Shown here: positions 1 to 9,276 of the stretch, piece after piece | Layout: each line of letters starts with the position of its first letter | How positions within the stretch are numbered: position 1 is the first letter of the stretch | From: Colias croceus | Lineage: Eukaryota > Arthropoda > Insecta > Lepidoptera > Pieridae | DNA length: 64,000 bases | Direction of reading: 5' to 3' | Assembly: GCF_905220415.1 (NCBI RefSeq) | Contig: NC_059556.1 | Location: forward strand, 7,638,501 to 7,702,500 | Made by a program: the position numbers and the translations under genes | Notes under the pieces: model-generated | What the model saw: only the letters and a program-made list of their open reading frames with translations | Told to the model about the DNA's origin: nothing | Database searches by the model: none

Positions 1-12
1 AATTGGTATAAA

Positions 13-130
13 AATCTATACTATAAAAATAAAGCTGAAGAGTTTGTTTGTTTGTTTGAACGCGCTAATCCCAGGAACTACTGGTCCGATTTTATTCAAA
101 ATTTTCATTGAAATTCAAATTCAATTAAAT
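13..130 (+). repeat. Dispersed repeat family R1, partial copy
   Basis: This partial copy begins at a GCTGAAGAGTTTGTTTG-like start and runs through the GAACGCGCTAATC block before diverging. The same family recurs near 18121, 23008, 28008, 40030, 55329, 58322 and 63255. Full copies end in a GCGGAGCAGCTAGT-like terminus. It looks like the 3' end of a non-LTR retroelement or a SINE; I cannot name the family. Confidence 0.7.
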
Positions 131-131
131 C

Positions 132-352
132 TTATAAATCTATATACATATATTATATAAAACTCAAAGGTGACTGATATAGTGATCTATCAACGCACAG
201 CCCAAACCACTGGACGTATCGGGCTGAAATTTGGCTTGCAGGTAGATGTTAGGACGTAGGCATCCGCTAAGAAAGGATTTCCCGAAATTCTTGCGGGAAC
301 GGGGAAAAACGGGGATGCACGTACAAAGTCGTGGGCGGAAGCTAGTTTTATT
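132..352 (-). repeat. Dispersed repeat family R3, reverse copy
   Basis: The block from ACTCAAAGGTGACTGATATA to GGGCGGAAGCTAGTTTT is the reverse complement of the copies at about 32268-32478 (inside pseudogene F) and 37674-37885. It is a short interspersed element about 210 bp long with a CG-rich end. Confidence 0.75.
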
Positions 353-751
353 AAATAATATGTCTTCTCTATTAGATCTAATATTTTGCGACTCTTAAGC
401 TATCATATATTTTATTCCGTATCTCAGAAATTAGAGTTCTTCTAAAACACCGTTTCCTTGATTAGATAGAGAATTTTTATTATGAGTGAAAGCTATTATT
501 TTGTTACACTGATTAAAAATATATAAATAAACAAGTCCACTGTGAATAATATGCAAATTCTTTCATTAGATACAGTCGTAAATTTTCAATTTCCACCAAG
601 TTTCGATTTAGAGCCAAACAATAAACCGTACTCAATTTAAGTTGCGAACTCTGGACTCAGGGGACACGGGATGATTGATGCTTCAAATTTCATCTTGTCA
701 CTAGAATTTGAGAATTTTATAGGTGTTCTGGCAATTGTTTATTATAATACT

Positions 752-1112
752 AGCTTTCCACCCTCGGCTTCGCCCGCGCAGTCAAAGTAAAACCCGCCTA
801 ATTCCCGTTCCCGTGGGATTTCCGGGATAAAACCTATCCTACGTCCCGGGGTAAAAATTAGCTTATATCCTTTCTCGGGTATCAAAATATCTCTATACCA
901 AATTTCATGCAAATTGGTTCAGTAGTTAAGGTGTGATTGAGTAACAGTGGGATTTCCGGGATGAAACCTATCCTATGTGTTAATCCAAGTTACCCTCTAT
1001 ATGTGTGATAAATTTCATTGTAATCGGTTCAGTAGTATTTGCGTGAAAGAGTAACAAACACACACACACACACATCCTCACAAACTTTCGCATTTATAAT
1101 ATTAGTAGAATT
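752..1112 (+). repeat. Dispersed repeat family R2, composite copy
   Basis: It starts ACTAGCTTTCCACCC, runs through CGGCTTCGCCCGCGCAGTC and a duplicated GGGATTTCCGGGAT block, and ends in a CA microsatellite and an AATATTAGTA tail. Other copies lie near 3572, 17511, 22318, 26635, 27015, 28556 and 30780. The variable GTCT/CACA simple repeat before the tail fits a non-LTR retroelement 3' end. Confidence 0.75.
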
Positions 1113-1219
1113 CCCTTAGACAGGATTTACATTAAACAATTGAATTGTACCTTGAAGATAAATCCATGCGAAAATTTCAAGTTAACCCAAAAGATAACCC
1201 ACCAGAAACATTTATTTAT

Positions 1220-1640
1220 TTAAAGCCTTGTATCCACTTGAGCGTGCTCAGGCGAATAAGCGGCTCATTTGGCCGAGCCGCTCAAGTATAGACGCCTGAG
1301 CACGCTCGACCCGAGCAAATCCGAGCTCGCTCAGGGCGAGCCGGCCTGTGTCTGTCATCTGTCGGTTTTTGTCCGTGCTCAAAGGCGCTCAGCATTCGCT
1401 CGGCGCTCAGTGTGGACGGTTATTTTTGTGTTTGAGACGAGCGCGTCGAATTCCCCGAGTTTTCATACACATTCATTACACGGACACGTGAAGACATGAC
1501 TGAGCCGAGCATATACTGATCAGCCTGAGCACAGCACACAATGTTGACCTCGTTCGACCAAAACATTCATTTTGTTCCTCTGAGCATGCTCAGGCGAATG
1601 AGCGGCTCATTTGCCCGAGCATGCTCAAGTGGAAGTCGAC
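1220..1640. repeat. GC-rich block of repeated GAGC/GCTC motifs
   Basis: This is a GC-rich island in AT-rich surroundings. It contains repeated and inverted GAGCGTGCTCAGGCGAAT / GAGCATGCTCAGGCGAAT motifs near 1239-1270 and 1580-1630, and GCGCTCAGCATTCGCTCGGC in between. The near-identical inner blocks at both ends suggest a MITE-like or hAT-like element. No convincing protein is encoded; the open frames here look accidental. Confidence 0.45.
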
Positions 1641-3565
1641 AAGGCTTTACGTGTACACTGTACAATAACCCATTAAGATGTTTGAATACTGAAAACATTT
1701 CAAAAGGGCAACTGGATTTATGTAATTTTTAGATTAAATACAACATAAATACGCGCTGCAATTACCCCCTGCAAATAAAAAAATGCGTAGCTGACAGAGA
1801 TAATCCTTTAAGGGCTTCTTACGATTTTATACCTTCTTTATTATTGCCCTTAAAATTGTTCAAATTTAAGATAGCCATAAAACGAGGATTATATTCATAA
1901 GATATAAAATATTTTAATGGCGACTTACGGAATTTTATTTGTTTAATAATACAATCCGAGTTATTGTTCTTTGGAAATTTTATTGTTTATTACGTTAGAG
2001 GGTCTGTAATTGGAAATATTGAACAACCGTTACGTTGTGTTTTCTGTTATTTAATAATATTTGAATATATCAACTATTTATGTATTTAATTTTAAATAAT
2101 AAAGGACGCTTTGTGACTGTCTTTTGCTGCTTCATCTGCTTTTTCTCGACACAAAGTTACTTAACTAGTACAGTTTTCTCTATAACTTTTAACTATTTAT
2201 GTCATTACGAATACGGAAAACAAGCACAACCAATGGGATGAAAATAAATTAATAATACATTATGGTACCTAAAAAATGAAAGAATGGATCTTGGTATTTG
2301 TAACATTTTATTTTCGTAAAGTGTACAAGATGCATGTTAGTTATCATTTTAGATAACATATTTTACAATAGCATTTATCAAACATAAAAGAATTTATTTC
2401 ATCCCCAAATTCCTCACTGATTCAAAACGTCAAGCGAGTAATCTCAATAAGATTGATGTATCCATTACTGTAATACAAAACAACGACCAGTATATTATGT
2501 TGACCTTCGTCATCAAATATGCTACATGGACGTATGTTAAAAAACATTGAATATAGCATGAGATAAGAGGGATGAAATAAAACATCAGATTAAATTCACT
2601 GCAATGATCATTTTGGTGACCTATCCAAAAAAATTGTTATTTATTAATGACGTAAGTAGGTAGTTAATAGTTATATTTTTAAATTGAAATTATTAAAAAT
2701 ATATTATTTTGATTACATTGAGAGCAAAGCCGGTGATCAGTATGACACAAAAAACATAAACGCCATTTCTAAGATGAAACACTACTTACACTATCTTATC
2801 CAGAAAGTTTAATTGAGTCTCTCTAGGAGCGCGTAGAGCGCTCTCAAAATTCATTACTTTAGCTCATTATTAAATGAATTTAAAAATGTTTTCTTTCAGG
2901 AAAGGTTGATAATTATATGAAGAATAAAGAATAAGAATAAAATAAATTTTATTAGGCACACCAAATTACCAACACAAAAAAAATAATATCAAAATACACT
3001 CTTAAAAATAACAAACAAAAAAATTTAAATTAAGAATATAATTTGTGTGGCGACTGGCGAGTGGCGACCTAAGGCCGCTCAGCATATGCTATGCCGATAT
3101 GGACAAACGTTGTTCTGCCTTTTGTTGTTGTTGCCTGCAATCAGATTAGAATAAAAACAGATTTGTAAATTGCTCTAAAATTTTGTTATTTGCTTGTTGA
3201 AGGTTGAAACATTTTGTACACAATTTGATTATTATCTTTAAAATAATGAAAACTGTATTGTTTATTTTCATAACATAAACTAGGTAACAAGTTATAAGCT
3301 ACTTTAGTTCTAGATTTATAATTCCTTTATTAAAAGAAAAACGCACTTTCACGGGTCTTGCTATACTGGTTCCGTATCTATCGAAAAGCTGAGTATGAAT
3401 TATTCATATTATTTCATACATTTTCGCTTCGCTTGTCACGGTGTCGCATTATTCACAATTTGCGAGCGATGACTTAATTTGTTTTCGTGTATGTCATGTA
3501 AATTGCGTTTTTAATGTATTTTTGAGTGACAATAAAAAAGCGTATCACTGTTTCGATGAAAAGCT
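1641..3565. other. AT-rich intergenic DNA, nothing recognised
   Basis: About 1.9 kb of AT-rich sequence without a credible coding exon, RNA gene or strong repeat signature that I can recognise. Confidence 0.5.
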
Positions 3566-3571
3566 ATATCC

Positions 3572-3808
3572 ATACTAATATTAAAATGCGAAAGTAGGTA
3601 ACTCTGTCTGTCTGTTACTCAATCACGCCTAAAATACTGAACCAATTTTCATGAAATTTGGTATGGAAATATTTTGATACCCGAGAAAGGACATAGGCTA
3701 CTTTTTATCTCGAGAAATGACGCAATCCCGGAAATCCCACGGGAACGGGAACTATGTGGGTTTTTCTTTCACTGCGCGGGAGAAGCCGCGGGCGGAAACC
3801 TAGTTTCA
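3572..3808 (-). repeat. Dispersed repeat family R2, reverse copy
   Basis: It opens with an ATACTAATATTAAAATGCGA-like start and a CTGTCTGTCTGT run, and closes with GGGCGGAAACCTAGTTT, the mirror of the forward R2 copies. The open frame inside it is repeat-derived. Confidence 0.75.
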
Positions 3809-4550
3809 TATATAGGTTACAAGTTGATAGTTGATTGTAATAAATTAAATATTTATAAATTAATTTACAAGATTATCCTTAAACCTAAATCATTGCACAC
3901 CCAATGAATGGGTAGAATGTATTAGCCACATAATATTGTAATTAAAACATCTATAATTTGTAACTACATTCTTGCAAATAAATATAATTTGAATTGAAAG
4001 AAACTTCGCATTTTATCATGATTCTGTTACCTTTTCTATAAAATAACGCTGCATACCTATTATTGACATATTAGGAGAAATAAATAACTATACGTATAGT
4101 TTAACTCTTGCATAAACAAAAAATATACATTGCTTTGTTCAGTTGTTTCTTCATCCAAATATAAATCCAGATTTTAGTTGGACCCTGCACCTGAAAAACA
4201 CAAAGAAAACTAGTTAAAAACCCATCAAATAGTTTTATTTTAGACAATAGTATAGAAGATACTACTTCTTTTACTCATAAAATTATTAACATACGCCAAG
4301 CGATTTACATAAGAATGCAGCGAGCAAAAACTACGGGAATAAAGTTAAGCCCTAATTCAAATAACTCAGAGCAGCGCCATCTTTTATTCTCTAGCAACGT
4401 AAGGGTTATGAAGGCACTAGTTTCCTCACTGAGCTGGCTCCGGTCATAAATTATGTATTCAAGTTATAAAATCCCGGCGAATGGCAAGATTCAACTGATC
4501 CTGCGTGTTTTAATGGTGCTACGGGAGCGTGTAACGTACAAACTTTGAGA

Positions 4551-4830
4551 ACGTCGAGCAAAAATACTGATGAAATAGACAAATCTACAAACGTTTACGT
4601 TTATATTAGATTAATTTGAGAAACTTAATAGGCATGGTTTGTGATGATAAAGAAAATTTAAGGGCCTTACTGAAAAGCTTTTTGAAACATCGAGCAATAA
4701 TATTGATGAAGAAGAAAATAATAGAAAAATCGACAGGCAATCGAACGTTTACGTTAATAGTTTATTTATTTGGGAAACTTAGTAGGTATGATTTGTGTCG
4801 AATCAAAAATCAAAGGTCTTTTTTTATTTT
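4551..4830. repeat. Imperfect tandem duplication, unit about 137 bp
   Basis: Blocks beginning CGTCGAGCAAAAATACTGAT (4551) and CATCGAGCAATAATATTGAT (4688) share an order of motifs: AACGTTTACGTT, then GAAACTTA(A/G)TAGG(C/T)ATG, then TTTGTG. This is an old tandem duplication. The short open frame spanning it is not supported as a gene. Confidence 0.5.
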
Positions 4831-5689
4831 ACTTGTAAGCGTAGCAATTTTCATAGTAGAACAAGGAAGGTAGCCAAGACTTTAAATGAGATAGCGGTGC
4901 AGCTTTTTAATATAGTGTTCAAGCTATTAATTTGTAATTAACGTCGGAATATAATAGTTTGGATGAAATTTGTATATATAGGGGCGGAAAAAGAGATAGG
5001 TATTTCATAAAGACCGTATAAAAGTATTATTAGTGGTAAGACTTATTATTTCTTATGAATCTCAAAAAAATATAATAATAACCAGGATAGCCAGGGTATA
5101 AGAAATATTATTCAGGTCTTAAATGTTAAAAATGAATTGGTGTTGGGATATTTTCGTAATGTTCCTCATTCTCTACGACTGTGTGTCTCGGTGTCAATGG
5201 CATATTCACCATCAGTACTCTCATGAATTTTTCAGATTTTACACCAGTTTGATTAGGGTCTGAGTATGTACGTAGTTTCCTATTTAAACTTATTTACACG
5301 AATTGTTTTATGTTTTATTTTTCTTTAGGATATTGTTATAAAATTATATCTTTTTAATAATGTTACATAACCATCCACCTACAAACATAAATAAGGTAAA
5401 TCTATGAAAACACAACAATAGCGTTAGAAGTATTTTTTCAGAAAAGATTTTTTTTATTTTTACGTAAAAATGTGGTTTTTTTTTCTATTCCTTAGGCTCA
5501 ATGATCATTAAGACGTGTGGTCTGGCCTAGTTTGATGATGATTGTTGATAAGGTGTTTTTGAATTTACTTTTATTTGACCCGCCAAACAGTATAAGATAT
5601 TTATATTATATTTCTAATATTATATATTGTATAATTCACTACCTATTCTACTGTGCTCCGTCACAGTCCTGAAAGAATAAAACTTGACT

Positions 5690-5760
5690 CGGTTAGGCAT
5701 CCGCCCCGGTTTGGCGCGAAAGGATGCTGGTTCGGGTCCCGCCTCGTGATCAAATTTTTC
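5690..5760 (+). repeat. tRNA-like fragment, possible SINE head
   Basis: GGTTAGGCATCCGCCCCGG followed by GGATGCTGGTTCGGGTCCCG resembles tRNA-type A and B boxes, but a complete cloverleaf with paired T-arm cannot be formed by eye. It is more likely a SINE fragment than a tRNA gene. Confidence 0.3.
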
Positions 5761-5923
5761 ATTTTATTTATAAAATTATATTTATAAAGCATTTGAATTC
5801 CGTAAAACCAAAAATATCAAATTCAGAATAAAACTTATCATTCAAAATCCGTAATGTAATTGCTACTAATGTATTACCTCATGAATCATTTTAATAAAAA
5901 ATACACTTGAAGCAGTTACGTGT

Positions 5924-5940
5924 ATTGATCATTGCGCCGC
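5924..5940 (+). promoter_or_regulatory. Conserved GR upstream motif, gene A
   Basis: ATTGATCATTGCGCCGC lies about 50 bp before the gene A start codon. Related sequence occurs at a similar distance upstream of B, C, D, E, G and H. It could be a transcription-factor site or part of the core promoter or 5'UTR; the role is inferred only from conservation and position. Confidence 0.5.
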
Positions 5941-5974
5941 ATATATCGCTTGTTCCAACTTTTGTTAAGTCAAT

Positions 5975-8434
5975 ATGTATAAAAAATTGTTTAAAGATAT
6001 ATTTTCTATAAAGAACTTCATATATTTTCAAATTATTTTCGGTTATTATTACGAGTTTACCTCAAACAAGATAATAAATGTGCTGTTCAGATGCTATTGT
6101 GTATCATACCTTATTATCAATACATACTTTTTAATATCCTACGTTGATTTTATGTGTAGCGACTTTTTCGATTATTTCTATGGATATGTCGTGATTGGAA
6201 AATTCGTTTTCAATTTGGCGATCGTGCTATGGTATAAGCAAGAATTTATTTTTAAATTTTCCTCCTGCATTGCTGTTATGGATAATATTATGAAATCTGA
6301 TATACACTACTGTTGTGGACATATTTCAATACTATTTTCTCTTTTGATACTTAGCGTTTATGTTGTGCTTACAATCTTAAGCTTTTCAGTTGAAACATTT
6401 GTTGAATACATTATCGCTATAAGGCTTCTAGAAGCAACTGAGTTGGTTTCACATTTACCTGCTTCAATTTTTTTTGAACTACTATGGAGTCGTATGTTAT
6501 CTCTCCACCGGTATATTACCGATACGGCTTGTCCCGAAGAATTGGATTCCGATATAAGAGTGTATCGTTTAAAGAAATTTTTATATATGTATAAAACATT
6601 GCTAGATGTAGCGCAAGAATCTATAAGTTTTATAAAATTGTTGGTGAGTAATGACATCGCAAAAGTAAATAGAAATGAGTAAGTATCATCTGCTGAATCG
6701 TGTGCTGGCCTCTGATGCCACAATTGATATTTTTGCTGGCGGTGCAAGTTCTGTCCTGCACCACTTTAGCAGGTGCTTGGATGTATTTAGCCGTTCATAG
6801 TGTGTTCGTTTTGATTTTAATTTTTGTTAACGTATTATAATTTATAACTATGTATATAATCATTCAATGTATGCTTTGGTATTTTAACTGTTAGTACAAT
6901 GAATGTTTCAATAAATGAATAAATAAATAAATAAAGTATAATATAAAAACTCTATATTATCTGTTCAAATATTTCAGATGTTCGTTGATGTCGTGTATAT
7001 TTTCATTAAAGTGAACTTTGACATCACTTGGGGAATATCAAGTCTAATTCACGACGTAAGTGAAAATTTTATTTGCAATTTTTTTTTAATTACAAGAAAA
7101 TCGTAGGTATTGTATGCAAGCATTTATTACTAACCGCTACTTCGTTTCGTCCATATCAGTTTCTTTCACTCCACCATCACGAGCCCATATACGTTCCCAC
7201 TGCTGGGACACGGGCCTCCTGTAAGGGTTCATACTATGATCCACCACGCTGGCCAAATGCGGGTTGGCGACGTCATCGTCGAACTTTTGATTCTTCGACA
7301 TGTCCGTTTCCTCACGATGTTTTCCTTCACCGTTTGAGCAGTGGTGATGTTATCAACATGTGCAGAAAAATCGAAAAATCAGTTTATTTCCCGCGCTCGC
7401 CTGGTCTCGAATCCCCGACTTATCGATTTGAAGTCCGAGGTCGTCACCACTGCACATGTTTTTGTATAATTTTTATCTTAAATATGGGAAAGAGAAGAAG
7501 AACATAAAATTTGCCTTGTCTCCATTTTCTAACACCTATGACCATACCCCTTACTTCACAAGTATGGTTGTGATATTATATAAATACATAGTTATAGTGT
7601 AGTTCTATTTATTGACGGACGGATTTGACGGATGTTAGATAGATTATGTTCTTTTTATTTTTAAGGGAATCGACAAGTTTACTATAAATTTAATGATTCA
7701 TACATTGGTAGATACTTATCTTATCTTCTTACCAGCTGTATTTCTGGAATTGGCCATGTATGAATATGACAAAATAAAGACGGCTTTGTCCATGGAACTC
7801 TTATACTGTACTGGTAATATATTTTATTAAATTTTTTATTTTTTCTACAACGTTTTATCTCACATAATTTTGTATGAATAGAATATCATCAAGGTGTGCG
7901 TATAGTCTTTGGAATATAACATGCTTTTAGTGAAATGACGTCAAATTTTTCAGATGATTAGCATTTTGGCATTAATAGATCATTTAAGAGATTTCAAACT
8001 GTAATTCCTATAAATGATATATATTTTAAAGTTTCGAAAATTATATTTAATACTAGCGGTCCGCCCCGGCTTTGCCCGTGGTACATATTCACGTTTTCTC
8101 TACATAAGAACCATCCTCGAACTTCAAGGAATATTATAAAAAAAGAATTAACGAAATCGGTTAAGCCGTTCTCAAGATGCGCTTACCAACACATTTTGGG
8201 ATTCATTTTTATATTATAGATTACGAATTATGATGCTGTTTATTTTTTTAATTACCTTATCTTCTTACAGATAAAAATCATCGAGATGTTATATATGCTA
8301 CATTAGAGTTCATTGAACGGCGTCCACCAAGCTTCTCTCTTTGGCGAATTTTTCCTATGAATATTAGACTAATTGTAGGTTTTTCTACATGGTCTTTAAC
8401 TTACATAATTGCTCTCCTATCGTTTGAGTTTTAA
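5975..8434 (+). CDS. Gustatory receptor gene A (4 exons, intact)
   Basis: Exons read 5975-6643, 6978-7055, 7666-7813 and 8271-8434, joining in frame to 352 residues. All introns are GT-AG, phases 0, 0, 1. Exon 1 encodes several hydrophobic segments, the YKQEF stretch and an SHLPASIFFELLWSRM motif typical of this array. Exon 2 (FVDVVYIFIK) and exon 3 (LEL..YEYDKIK) cover the later membrane segments and the start of the third intracellular loop. Exon 4 carries the loop end (IERRPPSFSLWRIFP) and TM7 TYIIALLSF. Insect GRs are inverted seven-TM ligand-gated channels of taste neurons; the ligand is unknown. Gene A is the most diverged member of subfamily A-H, notably in exon 4 (MNIRLIVG instead of FNINLIIG), and seems to have escaped the homogenisation seen in B-G. 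Intron 2 holds a SINE and intron 3 an R5 repeat. Family assignment is firm; boundaries come from splice signals and homology among loci. Confidence 0.87.
6690..6945 (+). repeat. Possible non-LTR 3' end in intron 1 of gene A
   Basis: The intron sequence ends in an AATGAATAAATAAATAAATAAAG run after a unique-looking GC-moderate stretch (TGCACCACTTTAGCAGGTGC). That shape, a non-coding block with a simple A/T-rich tail, fits the 3' end of a LINE. The family is not identified. Confidence 0.3.
7140..7470 (-). repeat. tRNA-like SINE in intron 2 of gene A
   Basis: The sequence includes CCCACTGCTGGGACACGGGC, TCCTCACGATGTTTTCCTTC and TGGTCTCGAATCCCCGACT. The last is the reverse complement of a tRNA box B-like sequence. 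These are hallmarks of a very common lepidopteran interspersed repeat. A short relative is in intron 3 of gene B near 16970-17015. The open frame across it is not a gene. Confidence 0.7.
8054..8222 (+). repeat. Dispersed repeat family R5
   Basis: From ACTAGCGGTCCGCCCCGGC to GGGATTCATTTTTATATTAT inside intron 3 of gene A. A reverse copy lies at about 24460-24626. Confidence 0.7.
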
Positions 8435-8640
8435 ATGTACAAGTTCATTGTGAGAAAGGCAATTTAAATATATTAATATGGCACTATATTATATCCATAA
8501 CTGTATAAATAAATAAAATACCGCATAAATAATAATTCATTGATTTATTCTTATTCCTCAGACAGATATATAGTATGTCATGTAATATGTGATTTGAAAA
8601 AATAACTTCATCATTTTCTAATGTTTAATTGTTTATGCAT

Positions 8641-9000
8641 ATAAGATATATTATTGAGGATTTTCAAGGAAACCAATTTGTTTCTCTGTAAATTAAAAGT
8701 TTTATTTTAATAGTTTTCACAATAGTTTAACATACAAATAGTTTGTTACTACAACAACTTAACATATGTAATCTCACCTGTAAATTAAAAGAAACGACAT
8801 TTAAAGTCCACATATAATAAATCCCCAATTATATCCCTTCTATCTTTCAGTTTTATTATAAATTGCGTTGCACACCAGCACACAATACTTTAATCCTTTC
8901 TCGCCATTTTTTCTTACCGCTACGTCAATCCGCGCCACAGATAACGTGAACGCACGAATCGCGGCAAATTTGAATATTGATGAAATGGCATTTCATTACA
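8641..9000 (-). repeat. LTR (3' LTR of the Gypsy element)
   Basis: 360 bp, matching base for base by eye the copy at 13268-13627. On the minus strand it begins TGTAATGAAATGCC and ends ATATCTTAT. Confidence 0.92.
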
Positions 9001-9022
9001 TCTCCCCCCCCAAAAGAGAAAA
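9001..9022 (-). other. Polypurine tract of the Gypsy element
   Basis: TCTCCCCCCCCCAAAAGAGA on the + strand is a G-rich, purine-dominated run on the minus strand, directly upstream of the 3' LTR. This is the expected primer site for plus-strand DNA synthesis. Confidence 0.75.
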
Positions 9023-9044
9023 TTCTAAATAATATATCTATATC

Positions 9045-9230
9045 CTAAACGTAATCTTCATATTCTGCTGTTACTGGTTGTAATTTAGTTATGTGAAATA
9101 GTGATGATTCTGTTTTTCTGTTTCCAGTGTCAATCCTATATATGGAGTTTGATATTTTCTCCAAAATCTTGAAAGGGCCTATTAATAGTTCGTCTAATTT
9201 TTTCCTATTTAATCTGTTTCCATTCTCCAC
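9045..9230 (-). pseudogene. Integrase C-terminal part, out of frame with pol
   Basis: This 61-residue frame contains LDELLIGPFKILEKI and SLFHITKLQP, matching the GPF/GPY-type C-terminal module of Gypsy integrases. It lies just downstream of the pol stop but in another frame. The pol frame ends at 9277-9279, so a small indel just before that point separates the two. The element copy is therefore probably not autonomous, unless the shift is a sequencing error. Confidence 0.7.
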
Positions 9231-9276
9231 GTATACATCACTCCCTATTTGTAATTCTAGCGGTTTTCTATTTCTG

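Noticed and set aside
5690..5760. tRNA gene candidate
   Set aside because: A box B-like sequence is present but the stems needed for a cloverleaf do not pair; a SINE fragment is more likely.
7073..7507. 144-residue frame in intron 2 of gene A
   Set aside because: It coincides with a tRNA-like SINE in reverse orientation.
9045..9276. Envelope gene downstream of Gypsy pol
   Set aside because: Only a GPF-type integrase tail and non-coding sequence lie between pol and the 3' LTR; there is no room for env.
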